Shown one piece after another: positions 24,878-32,667 of a stretch of DNA of 32,761 bases. The first letter of the stretch is position 1, and every line of letters starts with the position of its first letter. The position numbers were made by a program, and so were the translations under genes. The notes below the pieces were generated by a model. It was not told the origin of the DNA. It did not search any database and saw nothing but the letters and a program-made list of their open reading frames with translations. Source of the stretch: Planctomycetota bacterium (GTDB taxonomy: Bacteria; Planctomycetota; UBA11346); assembly GCA_007693455.1 (NCBI GenBank), contig REDP01000196.1:1-32761 (forward strand). The letters run 5' to 3'.

Positions 24878-27079
24878 ATGCCAATACATGAAGCTGCTGT
24901 AATGAGTCTTGTACGCGCCCAATGCGGCGATCCGTTTGCCATTTTAGGGATGCATCCAGATGGGGATGGTGGTCAGAGTATTCGCGTGTGGTGGCGCGGG
25001 GCGCGAGCTCTGCGCTGGCGCCGACGTGATGGCGATCGCTCTGAGATACCCCTGCGGCGGGTTCACGAAGACGGCCTTTATGAGGGACATCTGCCCGACT
25101 ATCCCGAGGCAGTGCCCTACGAGATCCTTGTCGATGCCGGCGATGGGGTGTATGTGCCCCATCGTGATCCCTATTCTTTTTGGCCCCAGTTGAGTGATTT
25201 CGATCTCGAGCGCATTCAAGCGGGGCAGCATCACCATTTAGAACAGGTGCTTGGTGCCCACCTCTGTCAGGTGGACGGTGCCTGGGGCGTGCGCTTTGCC
25301 GTATGGGCGCCAGATGCCCAACGAGTTAGCGTGATTGGTGACTGGAATGGCTTCGATGGCCGCTATCACCCCATGCGTAAGCGTCATCCAGTCGGCGTGT
25401 GGGAGCTGTTCATTCCCCAGGTTGCGCCGGGTATGCTGTATAAATATGATGTGCTTGGCTGTGATGGCATAGCCCGTGCCAAAGCCGATCCTTGTGCGCG
25501 TGTAGCAGAAATACCTCCAGCAACGGCCTCTATTGTGGCCGAGCCAGACGAGTATCAGTGGCACGATGACGCCTGGATGCAGGCGCGTCCCGATAGCGAG
25601 TGGTGGCGCCAGCCCATGGCCATTTACGAAGTCCATCCAGGATCCTGGCAGCGCGGCGACAATGATCAGCATCTGTCGTGGACCGAAATGGGGCAGCGCC
25701 TAGTAGAGCATTGCCGCAACTGTGGTTTTACCCATGTGGAGTTTTTACCGCTGAGCGCCCATCCCTACGAAGGCTCGTGGGGCTACCAGGTGAGCGGCTA
25801 TTTTGCCCCCAATTCGCGCCATGGTTCACCATTAGAGCTCAAAGCTATGGTGGACATGCTGCATCAGGCTGGCATTGGCGTGATTGTCGATTTTGTCCCC
25901 GCCCATTTTCCCAAGGACGCCTTTGCCTTGGCCCGTTTTGATGGCACCGCATGCTACGAGTATGCCGACCCCCGCGAAGGCGAACATAAAGAGTGGGGCA
26001 CCCTGATCTTTAATTATAAACGCCCCGAGGTGCGTAATTTCCTCTTGGCTTCGGCATTGTTTTGGTTGCGCGAATTCCATATCGATGGCCTCCGAGTGGA
26101 CGCGGTAAGTGCCATGCTGTACCGCAATTATGATCGCAGCGAAGGCGAGTGGCTGCGCAATGAGGAAGGCGGCAACGCCAATCTTGAGGCAGTGAGTTTC
26201 CTTCAGGAGTTAAATGCAACGGTGCACAATCTCTTTAAGGGGGTGGTGACCTGCGCCGAGGAAAGCACTGCCTGGCAGGGCACCACGGCTCCCACTGAAT
26301 GGCAGGGTCTGGGCTTTGATCTCAAATGGAATATGGGCTGGATGCATGACACCCTGCGCTATCTCTCGCAGGACCCCGTCATGCGTTCGGGATCGCATAA
26401 CCTCATCACCTTCCATCAGTGGTATGCCTATGACGAAAAGTGGATTCTGCCCTTAAGTCATGACGAAGTGGTGCACGGAAAGGGCTCGCTGCTCGACAAG
26501 ATGCGCGGTGATTATGGCCAGCGTTTGGCTTCCTTGCGCTTGCTGTATGGCTATCAAGTGGCGGTGCCCGGTCGAAAGTTACTCTTTCAGGGTGCGGAAA
26601 TCGGCCAAGGCCGCGAGTGGAGCTGGCAGCGCTCCATCGACTGGCATGAAGGAGAATTTCCCGAACGGCAAAACCTCTGTCGTTTTCTCAGTGCTGCCTT
26701 GGCCTTGTATGGCAAAGAGGCGGCCTTACATGGCAATGACGACCAGCGCGCAGGATTCCAATGGGTGGACGATCAAAACCCCCGCGAATCCATACTCGCT
26801 TTTTTACGGCGCGCGCCAGGTGCCCGCGATGTTCTTGTGGCGTGTAATTTTACCCCTGTGCCCCGTCACGCCTATCCCTTGGGCTTGCCGCAGGGGGGCG
26901 CCTGGGAAGTGCTATTGAACTCCGATGAACAACGCTTTGGTGGGAGCGGCAGTGGAGCCAGCGGCACCCTTGTCTCCAGCGAGAGCGAATCCCTGGATGG
27001 CTGGCCAGCGATGCTGCGCCTGCCGCTTGCGCCCTTGTCCATTTGCTTTTTGGCTCCTGCGCCAAGCACAGGGGAGTAA
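24878..27079 (+). CDS. glgB: 1,4-alpha-glucan branching enzyme
   Basis: A GH13 branching enzyme (733 residues, E. coli 728) that forms alpha-1,6 branches in glycogen. An N1/CBM48-like part near residues 1-105 contains GDPFAILGMHP. The CBM48 domain follows (WGVRFAVWAPDAQRVSVIGDWNGFD), then the catalytic barrel. Catalytic residues are D408 (GLRVDAVSAM), E461 (TCAEESTAW) and D529 (LSHDEVVHGKGS), aligned with E. coli D405/E458/D526. The C-terminal beta domain carries a Ser/Gly-rich insertion (SGSGASG). ATG 24878 has no clear Shine-Dalgarno; an ATG at 24902 is possible and would remove eight residues. No other glycogen gene is in the window. A copy of the dispersed element starts nine bases after the stop and supplies a terminator. 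Confidence 0.96.
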   Translation: MPIHEAAVMSLVRAQCGDPFAILGMHPDGDGGQSIRVWWRGARALRWRRRDGDRSEIPLRRVHEDGLYEGHLPDYPEAVPYEILVDAGDGVYVPHRDPYSFWPQLSDFDLERIQAGQHHHLEQVLGAHLCQVDGAWGVRFAVWAPDAQRVSVIGDWNGFDGRYHPMRKRHPVGVWELFIPQVAPGMLYKYDVLGCDGIARAKADPCARVAEIPPATASIVAEPDEYQWHDDAWMQARPDSEWWRQPMAIYEVHPGSWQRGDNDQHLSWTEMGQRLVEHCRNCGFTHVEFLPLSAHPYEGSWGYQVSGYFAPNSRHGSPLELKAMVDMLHQAGIGVIVDFVPAHFPKDAFALARFDGTACYEYADPREGEHKEWGTLIFNYKRPEVRNFLLASALFWLREFHIDGLRVDAVSAMLYRNYDRSEGEWLRNEEGGNANLEAVSFLQELNATVHNLFKGVVTCAEESTAWQGTTAPTEWQGLGFDLKWNMGWMHDTLRYLSQDPVMRSGSHNLITFHQWYAYDEKWILPLSHDEVVHGKGSLLDKMRGDYGQRLASLRLLYGYQVAVPGRKLLFQGAEIGQGREWSWQRSIDWHEGEFPERQNLCRFLSAALALYGKEAALHGNDDQRAGFQWVDDQNPRESILAFLRRAPGARDVLVACNFTPVPRHAYPLGLPQGGAWEVLLNSDEQRFGGSGSGASGTLVSSESESLDGWPAMLRLPLAPLSICFLAPAPSTGE

Positions 27080-27088
27080 CCTTTTTTG

Positions 27089-27233
27089 CAAGGTGGCTCA
27101 AAGCTCGCCCCCGGGATCGCCGATTTCCTGATCGGCCTGCGAAAACGCCCTGAATAGGGCTTTTTTTTGCGCCAGAAGCATACACCGCGAAGCGGGAATT
27201 CCTTACCCAAGGTGAGCTTTTTGAGCCGCCCTG
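27089..27233 (+). repeat. Dispersed cloverleaf element, copy E (type copy)
   Basis: A complete 145-bp copy bounded by perfect 10-bp direct repeats ACCTTTTTTG (27079-27088 and 27234-27243). Left end CAAGGTGGCTCAAAGCTCGCC and right end GGTGAGCTTTTTGAGCCGCC plus CTG pair as terminal inverted repeats. Inside are hairpin 1 (GCCGATT, TCCT, GATCGGC, with one G-T pair), hairpin 2 (GCCCT, GAAT, AGGGC, then eight T at 27161-27168) and hairpin 3 (CCGC, GAA, GCGG). It lies between the convergent glgB and DUF4380-like genes, where hairpin 2 is the only terminator seen. Confidence 0.96.
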
Positions 27234-27339
27234 ACCTTTTTTGTTGTCGTGCGAGTGACGTGTGCCCATGGATGTCTTGCAGGAGGTGCAGCGCGGCAGA
27301 GACTACTGGTAGGTATGTATGGAACACAGGGCTCGGATG

Positions 27340-28458
27340 CTACGGTAGACTGAGCTCGTCCAAATCCTTGGCCAGATCGAGAAAGATTACCCACTCCTGT
27401 GCACCTGCTTGTATGGGACTATAGCATTCTAGTTCCAAGTATTTTTGTGGTGATTCCTTGCGTTCGTTGAAATAGAAACTGCCGTCATGGCCGTGGTCTG
27501 GTGGGTTGGGATGGGGGTGGGTCCAGCGCAGGCGGAGGCTTCCGCGCAGGCCATCTACGGATGCAATCCACCCAGAGGCAGTGGTGACATCAAACTTGCG
27601 ATGCTCGGACACATGGCGACTACTCACCCAATGTCCCTGGTCTGCAGGGGCGTTTTCGATGGGAATGAGGCTATCGGCAAGATCGGCATCATCCACTTGT
27701 GGACTGGAAACCACCTCCGCCAGATCGTCATGTGCAGCCAAAGGGATAACGCAGTAGGCGGATCCTGGTACTTGCACTACCGGCCAGATGGCGCGTTCCT
27801 GGGTGCTGTCCATGCCCAGAGTTAAGGCTAGTGCGTCATCGTCAAACTGCAGGCGCATGGACACTTCTGTGTCAAGACGCTGGGAACGGGCACTGGCAAG
27901 CAGAAGCCAGTCATCGCCCTGTTCCACGCTGTATATGCCACCATCCAGGTCGCTGTCTGGGGGCCATCCGGTCCAGGGATAGGGCCATATTTTCATACCG
28001 CCGTAGTTACGCCAGATGGGATCGCCAGCATCATCAACACGTTCCAGGCCGTCTCCAGGATGGGGGAAAAAGGTGGGGTTAAGCCATAGACGATTGCCCC
28101 CAGCAATCGGCCCAAACGCCACCAGGCGACCAATCTCGGGTACCACAGTGGCGGCTAAACTGCCATTATGGAGGGTGAGCGCTGGCCAGCCCATATACTT
28201 GCCGGCTTGGATAGCGGCGCCGTCCTCCTGGAACTCACTCACCGTGGTGGGGTGATCCGAGGGGTTGATCAGCGCAAAATCGCTCTGGCCCCAGGGGCGA
28301 GGCAGCTCAGCAGCAGTACGCGCATCGACCAGACTTGTGGCCAGACCCTGTGTATGCGGAGCATGGAGAGCAGTGGTGGTAGAGTGCTCGGAGGCTGCGA
28401 GGACACTGAGGCAGCAGCCATATACCGAGAGCATCGTGAGCGAGAGTATGTAACGCAT
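27340..28458 (-). CDS. Exported DUF4380-like protein
   Basis: A 372-residue protein with an N-terminal signal (MRYILSLTMLSVYGCCLSVLA). Cleavage by signal peptidase I after VLAAS is likely; the internal GC is a poor lipobox. The mature part resembles DUF4380, a galactose-mutarotase-like beta-sandwich: LTLHNGSLAATVVPEIGRLVAFGP, then NRLWLNP, YGGMKIWPYPWTGWPPD and a late YLELECYSP. Many such proteins are predicted exported carbohydrate-binding or carbohydrate-modifying proteins; no function is established here. The frame is open to 28557, but the residues before ATG 28458 are not signal-peptide-like; ATG 28467 is an alternative. The gene is divergent from sucC and convergent with glgB. I am sure of the ORF and signal peptide, less sure of the family. 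Confidence 0.65.
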   Translation of the reverse strand: MRYILSLTMLSVYGCCLSVLAASEHSTTTALHAPHTQGLATSLVDARTAAELPRPWGQSDFALINPSDHPTTVSEFQEDGAAIQAGKYMGWPALTLHNGSLAATVVPEIGRLVAFGPIAGGNRLWLNPTFFPHPGDGLERVDDAGDPIWRNYGGMKIWPYPWTGWPPDSDLDGGIYSVEQGDDWLLLASARSQRLDTEVSMRLQFDDDALALTLGMDSTQERAIWPVVQVPGSAYCVIPLAAHDDLAEVVSSPQVDDADLADSLIPIENAPADQGHWVSSRHVSEHRKFDVTTASGWIASVDGLRGSLRLRWTHPHPNPPDHGHDGSFYFNERKESPQKYLELECYSPIQAGAQEWVIFLDLAKDLDELSLP

Positions 28459-28674
28459 GGCAAGCATTCTCAGGCGATCCCCCACGGGGCAAATGCCTCC
28501 CGCAGAGGGCGGGCGCTGATGATCACACGCTGATAGGGCTGCGTCTTGGATAGGCATCGTTGTTGTAAAAGGTTGAATGTGAATGCATTACGGAAAATGC
28601 TCTGGTGTATAACGCAGGCCTATTGGGCGCCCAGCGATAAGCTGGTTGCCGTGGGGAAATTTTACGGCATCGTC

Positions 28675-28692
28675 TCTCCTGCGAATGGGAGA
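28675..28692 (+). promoter_or_regulatory. Hairpin over the sucC ribosome-binding site
   Basis: TCTCC (28675-28679) can pair with GGAGA (28688-28692), which includes the Shine-Dalgarno GGAG of sucC at 28688-28691, across an 8-base loop. The 5-bp stem could modestly limit ribosome access. It may be chance. Confidence 0.3.
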
Positions 28693-28698
28693 TCGTCT

Positions 28699-29934
28699 AT
28701 GAATCTGCACGAGTATCAAGGCAAGGCATTGTTTGCGCGGCACGGTGTTCCCGTGCTCAAGGGCTTCCCCTGCACCACTGCTGCCGAGGCTGAACAGGCC
28801 GCCACTCAACTGGGCTCACCGGTGGTGGTGGTGAAGAGTCAAATCCACGCTGGTGGCCGCGGCAAGGGAACGGTGTATGCCGATGCCCAACGTAGCTCAG
28901 TGGTTATGGAAGGCGGCGTAAAGCTGGCTAAGAGTCCCGCCGAAGCGGGCACCTTGGCGGGCAAGCTGTTGGGCAATTGGCTCGCCACCAAGCAGACAGG
29001 TGATGATGCCAAGCAAGTGGGCACGGTATATATTGAAGATGGCTGCGATATTGCCAAGGAGCTGTACTGCTCGGTGTTGCTGGATCGCAGTGTTTCCAAG
29101 CCCATGATTGTGGTTTCGGCTGAAGGTGGCATGGACATCGAAGAGGTGGCTGAAAGTAATCCCGAAGCCATCCACAGCCTCCACATTGATCCCGGTTATG
29201 GTCTACAGGCCCATCAGGCCCGGTCCTTGGCGTTTGCCATTGGTCTCAGCGGCAAAGAGGTGGGCGCTTTTGCCAAGGCCGCCGGCGCTTTGGTGCAGGC
29301 CTTCTTGGCTGAAGACTGCGAAATGGTAGAAGTGAATCCTTTGGTGGTAACTGCTGATGCCCAGGTCGTAGCACTGGATGCCAAGGTCTCCATTGATGAT
29401 AATGCGCTCTACCGCCATCCTGAAACGGCTGCCATGCGCGATCCCAATGAGGAAGATCCCGCCGAGTTGGAAGCCAAAGAACACGGCATGGCCTTCGTCA
29501 AACTTGATGGAAATATTGGCTGCTTGGTAAATGGTGCTGGTTTAGCCATGGCCACCATGGATGCCATCGCCACCTACGGTGCTGAACAAGGGGCATTCCC
29601 CGCCAACTTCCTTGATGTGGGTGGCGGCGCCAATGCCCAGCAAGTAACCCATGCCTTCAAACTGATTCTCAAAGATCCTTCTGTGGAAGCCATTTTGGTG
29701 AATATTTTTGGCGGCATTATGAAGTGTGATGTTATCGCTGAAGGTGTATTGACCGCAGTGCGCGAAGTGGGTCTGGACCGACCTTTGGTGGTGCGCCTGG
29801 AAGGTACCAATGTGGAAGCTGGTAAACGCCTCATCGCTGAATCCGATCTGACGGTGATTGCCGCCGATGATCTTAAAGATGGATGTATCAAGGCGGCAAA
29901 GGCTGCCGTTGCTTGGCGCGAGGAACGCGCCTAA
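28699..29934 (+). CDS. sucC: Succinyl-CoA synthetase (ADP-forming) beta subunit
   Basis: The beta subunit of succinyl-CoA synthetase, which couples succinyl-CoA hydrolysis to nucleotide triphosphate formation in the citric acid cycle. At 411 residues it is slightly longer than E. coli SucC (388). It begins with the typical MNLHEYQGKALFARHGVPV. The ATP-grasp domain has VVVKSQIHAGGRGKGTVY, and the metal-site region MVEVNPLVV and KVSIDDNALYR follow. The C-terminal ligase domain has NGAGLAMATMD, FLDVGGGANAQQV and LVNIFGGIMKCD. The frame is open upstream to 28546, but ATG 28699 with GGAG seven bases upstream gives the family N-terminus. sucD follows after 52 bases on the same strand, an operon. 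Confidence 0.97.
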   Translation: MNLHEYQGKALFARHGVPVLKGFPCTTAAEAEQAATQLGSPVVVVKSQIHAGGRGKGTVYADAQRSSVVMEGGVKLAKSPAEAGTLAGKLLGNWLATKQTGDDAKQVGTVYIEDGCDIAKELYCSVLLDRSVSKPMIVVSAEGGMDIEEVAESNPEAIHSLHIDPGYGLQAHQARSLAFAIGLSGKEVGAFAKAAGALVQAFLAEDCEMVEVNPLVVTADAQVVALDAKVSIDDNALYRHPETAAMRDPNEEDPAELEAKEHGMAFVKLDGNIGCLVNGAGLAMATMDAIATYGAEQGAFPANFLDVGGGANAQQVTHAFKLILKDPSVEAILVNIFGGIMKCDVIAEGVLTAVREVGLDRPLVVRLEGTNVEAGKRLIAESDLTVIAADDLKDGCIKAAKAAVAWREERA

Positions 29935-29986
29935 TTGGCGGCGCGTGTGCTGCACTCCTGTCATTTTCGCCCTGTGAGGATTTATC

Positions 29987-30871
29987 ATGTCCGTACTCGT
30001 TGATCGCAATACCCGCCTCATCTGCCAAGGCCTCACCGGTAAGGTGGGAGGTTTTCATTCCAATGGTGCCATCACCTACGGGACGACCTTTGTTGGCGGC
30101 GTAACCCCCGGTAAAGGTGGCAGCTCCTGGCGCGGTGAAGACGGCAAGGACTACCCCGTGTGGAATACCGTTGCCCAGGCCATGCGCGAAGGTGGCGCCA
30201 ATGCCACCATGATTTTTGTCCCGCCACCTTTTGCTGCCGATGCCATCCTTGAGGCCATAGCCGCTGGCATGCCGTTGATTGTTGCCATTACTGAAGGCAT
30301 CCCCGCCCGTGATATGTACGCCGTCAAGCAAGCGTTGGATGCCTCGCAGAGCGTGCTCATTGGTCCCAACTGCCCTGGTATTGTGACTCCAGATGAGTGT
30401 AAAATTGGCATTATGCCAGGATACATTCACCAGCGCGGCACCACTGGCATCGTTTCTCGTTCAGGCACCCTTACCTACGAGGCGGTTTTCCAAACCACTC
30501 GTGCTGGCCTGGGACAAAGCACCTGCATTGGCATCGGCGGCGATCCCATCAAGGGCCTGGACTTCATCGACTGCCTCAAATATTTCCAGGATGACCCGGA
30601 GACTGAGCAGATTATTATGATCGGTGAAATCGGTGGCGATAGTGAAGAGCGCGCCTGCGCGTTTATCAAAGAGTATGTGACCAAACCTGTTGCTGGCTTT
30701 ATTGCCGGATCGCATGCCCCCAAGGGCAAGCGCATGGGTCATGCTGGTGCCATTGTCAGTGGCAATACCGGTAGTGCGGAAACCAAATTTGCCGCCATGC
30801 GTGACGCTGGCGTAGCCATTGCTGAAAGCCCAGCAGTGCTCGGCGAGACATTGCTGGCAGCCATTAAATAG
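29987..30871 (+). CDS. sucD: Succinyl-CoA synthetase (ADP-forming) alpha subunit
   Basis: The 294-residue alpha subunit (E. coli 289) binds CoA and carries the phosphohistidine intermediate. The CoA-binding Rossmann part starts with [21 protein letters not shown]. The loop [20 protein letters not shown] and the core [16 protein letters not shown] follow, and the active histidine is H252 in [15 protein letters not shown], equivalent to E. coli H247. GTGAGG lies seven bases before the ATG. Together with sucC it forms a two-gene unit. A copy of the dispersed element lies 35 bases beyond its stop and separates it from the convergent PfkB-like gene. Confidence 0.97.
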   Translation: MSVLVDRNTRLICQGLTGKVGGFHSNGAITYGTTFVGGVTPGKGGSSWRGEDGKDYPVWNTVAQAMREGGANATMIFVPPPFAADAILEAIAAGMPLIVAITEGIPARDMYAVKQALDASQSVLIGPNCPGIVTPDECKIGIMPGYIHQRGTTGIVSRSGTLTYEAVFQTTRAGLGQSTCIGIGGDPIKGLDFIDCLKYFQDDPETEQIIMIGEIGGDSEERACAFIKEYVTKPVAGFIAGSHAPKGKRMGHAGAIVSGNTGSAETKFAAMRDAGVAIAESPAVLGETLLAAIK

Positions 30872-30906
30872 CATTCTCTCAGCAAGAATGTACCGCCATC
30901 CCACCT

Positions 30907-31047
30907 CAGAGCGACTCAAAGCCTGCCCTCGGGATCGCCGATCTCCTGATCCGCCTGCAAAAATAACCTGAATAGGGCGCTTTTTGCGCTCAAAGCATGG
31001 ACCGCAAAGCGGGGATTCCTTTTCTAGACAAGCTTTGAGCCGCCCCG
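30907..31047 (+). repeat. Dispersed cloverleaf element, copy F (diverged)
   Basis: A 141-bp copy with ends CAGAGCGACTCAAAGC and AAGCTTTGAGCCGCC plus CCG. Flanking 10-bp direct repeats CATCCCACCT (30897-30906) and CATCCCACCC (31048-31057) match at 9 of 10. Hairpin 1 has one mismatch (GATCCGC) and the left side of hairpin 2 is eroded (ATAACCT against AGGGCGC), so terminator strength should be low. This points to an older insertion. The right duplication ends on the last base of the convergent PfkB-like gene's stop codon. Confidence 0.92.
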
Positions 31048-31056
31048 CATCCCACC

Positions 31057-31926
31057 CTAGGTTTTGGCGTTGCGGCGGAGCTTGGTGAACCGCTCCGTAT
31101 AATCGCTGCGATTGCAGCTGAGGAGTTTTTTGGGGCCAATGCCGCTGGCGCAGAGGCTGGCCACTGCGCTGGCCTGGGCAAGGGCGCGTTTGAGCGTGCG
31201 CCAGTCACATTTGCCGTGTTCGGCGATGCTGCCACACAGGGCGCCGGCAAAACTGGCGCCAATGCCAGTGGCATCTTTGACCGTGGTGGGAAGGCTGTGC
31301 CAAGTGGTGATTTTTTGCTGATAGCAGGCCAAGCCACCCAAGACGCCAGCGCTCAGGCAGACGATCTTGGCCCCCATGTCTTGTAAAACTCGGGCGGCGC
31401 TCAAGGGATCTGCGCAGGAGGTGGCGCGCATGGCGCAATGGGCGGGAAGAATAATCGCCCCACTTTCCTGGCAGCAGGTCGCCAAATAGCTTGGTTCGGC
31501 GATAATGTCTTGGGGATGCGGGGCACTTATCAGGGTATGGGCAACTTGGTTGTGGAGCTGTGCACAGGCTGCGCGCGCTCGTTGCCACTCGTCAAAGGGA
31601 AGGTGAATGAGGAGGGCGCAGGCCAAATCCTCGGTGCTCACGGGTTCGCCAGCCGCCAAGAAGGGGCCATGGCCCTGCAAACCCTGGTCGGGGTGATGGC
31701 GGTATGGCGTACCCTCATACGCAATCCCAGCTTCATCAATATGGCGTGCGGTAATCACTCGGCGTAAGCTGCCATCAAGGTCTCCGGCACGGGTCCACAG
31801 TTGGCTCAGGGCGAAGGGCGCTGCCGCCGCTGCCGCGTAGAATCCACCTCCACCAAGGATATCTGGTTGGTCGCCAAGTTGGTCGAGGATGAGCGGGCCG
31901 GCAATAAGACAGGTATGTGATTTCAT
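31057..31926 (-). CDS. PfkB-like carbohydrate kinase with a changed active site
   Basis: A 289-residue ribokinase/PfkB-fold protein. The N-terminal substrate-side glycine motif is present (LGGGGFYAAAAAAPF), as is the typical late segment leading to the anion hole. The hallmark DTxGAGD is DATGIGASF here, so the catalytic-base Asp is Ala. That suggests a non-catalytic, binding or strongly diverged protein; some PfkB relatives such as yeast Mak32 also vary at this position. The substrate cannot be named. The start ATG at 31926 overlaps the nitroreductase stop as ATGA (31923-31926), pointing to translational coupling. The residues before it in the open frame (TTG at 31944) lie inside the upstream gene. 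It converges on sucD. Confidence 0.78.
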   Translation of the reverse strand: MKSHTCLIAGPLILDQLGDQPDILGGGGFYAAAAAAPFALSQLWTRAGDLDGSLRRVITARHIDEAGIAYEGTPYRHHPDQGLQGHGPFLAAGEPVSTEDLACALLIHLPFDEWQRARAACAQLHNQVAHTLISAPHPQDIIAEPSYLATCCQESGAIILPAHCAMRATSCADPLSAARVLQDMGAKIVCLSAGVLGGLACYQQKITTWHSLPTTVKDATGIGASFAGALCGSIAEHGKCDWRTLKRALAQASAVASLCASGIGPKKLLSCNRSDYTERFTKLRRNAKT

Positions 31927-32528
31927 AATGATGGCGATATCCAAGTGGTGTAGTGATCGGGATCCTGGCGTGGGGGCACAGGCGGCTGGGCTACGACTCC
32001 GCCCAGCCAGAGGGAGGCAACCATGCGCTCGCGTTCAGGATCTATGCCCAGGTGCTGGAGCACGGCGGGATTGCAGAGGGTTGCCGCGGTAGACCAAAAA
32101 TGACCTAGGCCCAGGCTTTCCGCCCCCAAAAGCATGTTTTGTACCCCAGCAGACACGGCGGCATAATCCTCACGGTCCTGATGCTCGCTAGGCGCACGAA
32201 CCTGCGTGACTTGAATGATAGCCCCCAGGCTAGGGAAATAATAACTGAGGAGTTTCTCGATTTTCGCCCGATCCTTTTCCGGCTTATCACTGTGGCGCAA
32301 CACCACATCGCGATGATCGGCAATCCATTTTCCCAGTGCATGGGTGGCAGGCTGGTCCAAAACATAGGCCCGCCAGGGCTGGGTGACCCGATGATTGGGT
32401 GCCCAGCGCAAGAGCTCCACCAGCCAAGAGAGATGTTCAGGCGATACCGCAGCGCCGCTAAAGCGTTTATGGGTGCGTCGTGCACGGATTAAGTGCGCAA
32501 TCTGTTCAGGGCTCATGCTCTGCAGCAT
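31923..32528 (-). CDS. Nitroreductase family protein
   Basis: An FMN-dependent oxidoreductase of the nitroreductase superfamily, about 201 residues. The N-terminus RARRTHKRF matches the phosphate-binding RRSxRxF motif. APNHRVTQPWRAYVLD corresponds to the usual 'P(S/T)..N.QPW.F' FMN/substrate segment. DYAAVSAGVQNMLLGAESLGLGHFW is the helix that packs on the flavin, followed by the conserved strand region IDPERERMVASLWLG. The natural electron acceptor is unknown. The open frame continues to 32681 through sequence that partly resembles repeat DNA, so ATG 32528 is chosen; ATG 32516 is equally possible and neither has a good Shine-Dalgarno. It overlaps the PfkB-like gene by four bases. Confidence 0.88.
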   Translation of the reverse strand: MLQSMSPEQIAHLIRARRTHKRFSGAAVSPEHLSWLVELLRWAPNHRVTQPWRAYVLDQPATHALGKWIADHRDVVLRHSDKPEKDRAKIEKLLSYYFPSLGAIIQVTQVRAPSEHQDREDYAAVSAGVQNMLLGAESLGLGHFWSTAATLCNPAVLQHLGIDPERERMVASLWLGGVVAQPPVPPRQDPDHYTTWISPSL

Positions 32529-32609
32529 GTCAGCGCTTAGCCCTGGAGCAATATGCGCCGTTTCCCAGGCCCTATCCCAGGTCCCCTGCAGAATGACGCA
32601 AGCCACGCT

Positions 32610-32634
32610 CCCTGGGCTGCCGATCCCCTGATCA
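32610..32634 (+). repeat. Possible remnant of the dispersed cloverleaf element
   Basis: CCCTGGGCTGCCGATC followed by CCCTGATCA resembles the element's spacer and hairpin 1 (CCCGGGATCGCCGATC, TCCTGATCG), with about 19 of 25 positions alike. No arms are preserved. It lies upstream of the chosen nitroreductase start and 33 bases from the second-family repeat. Confidence 0.35.
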
Positions 32635-32667
32635 ATGCCAATAAGTATTGGCGGTACAGAAACCCAT

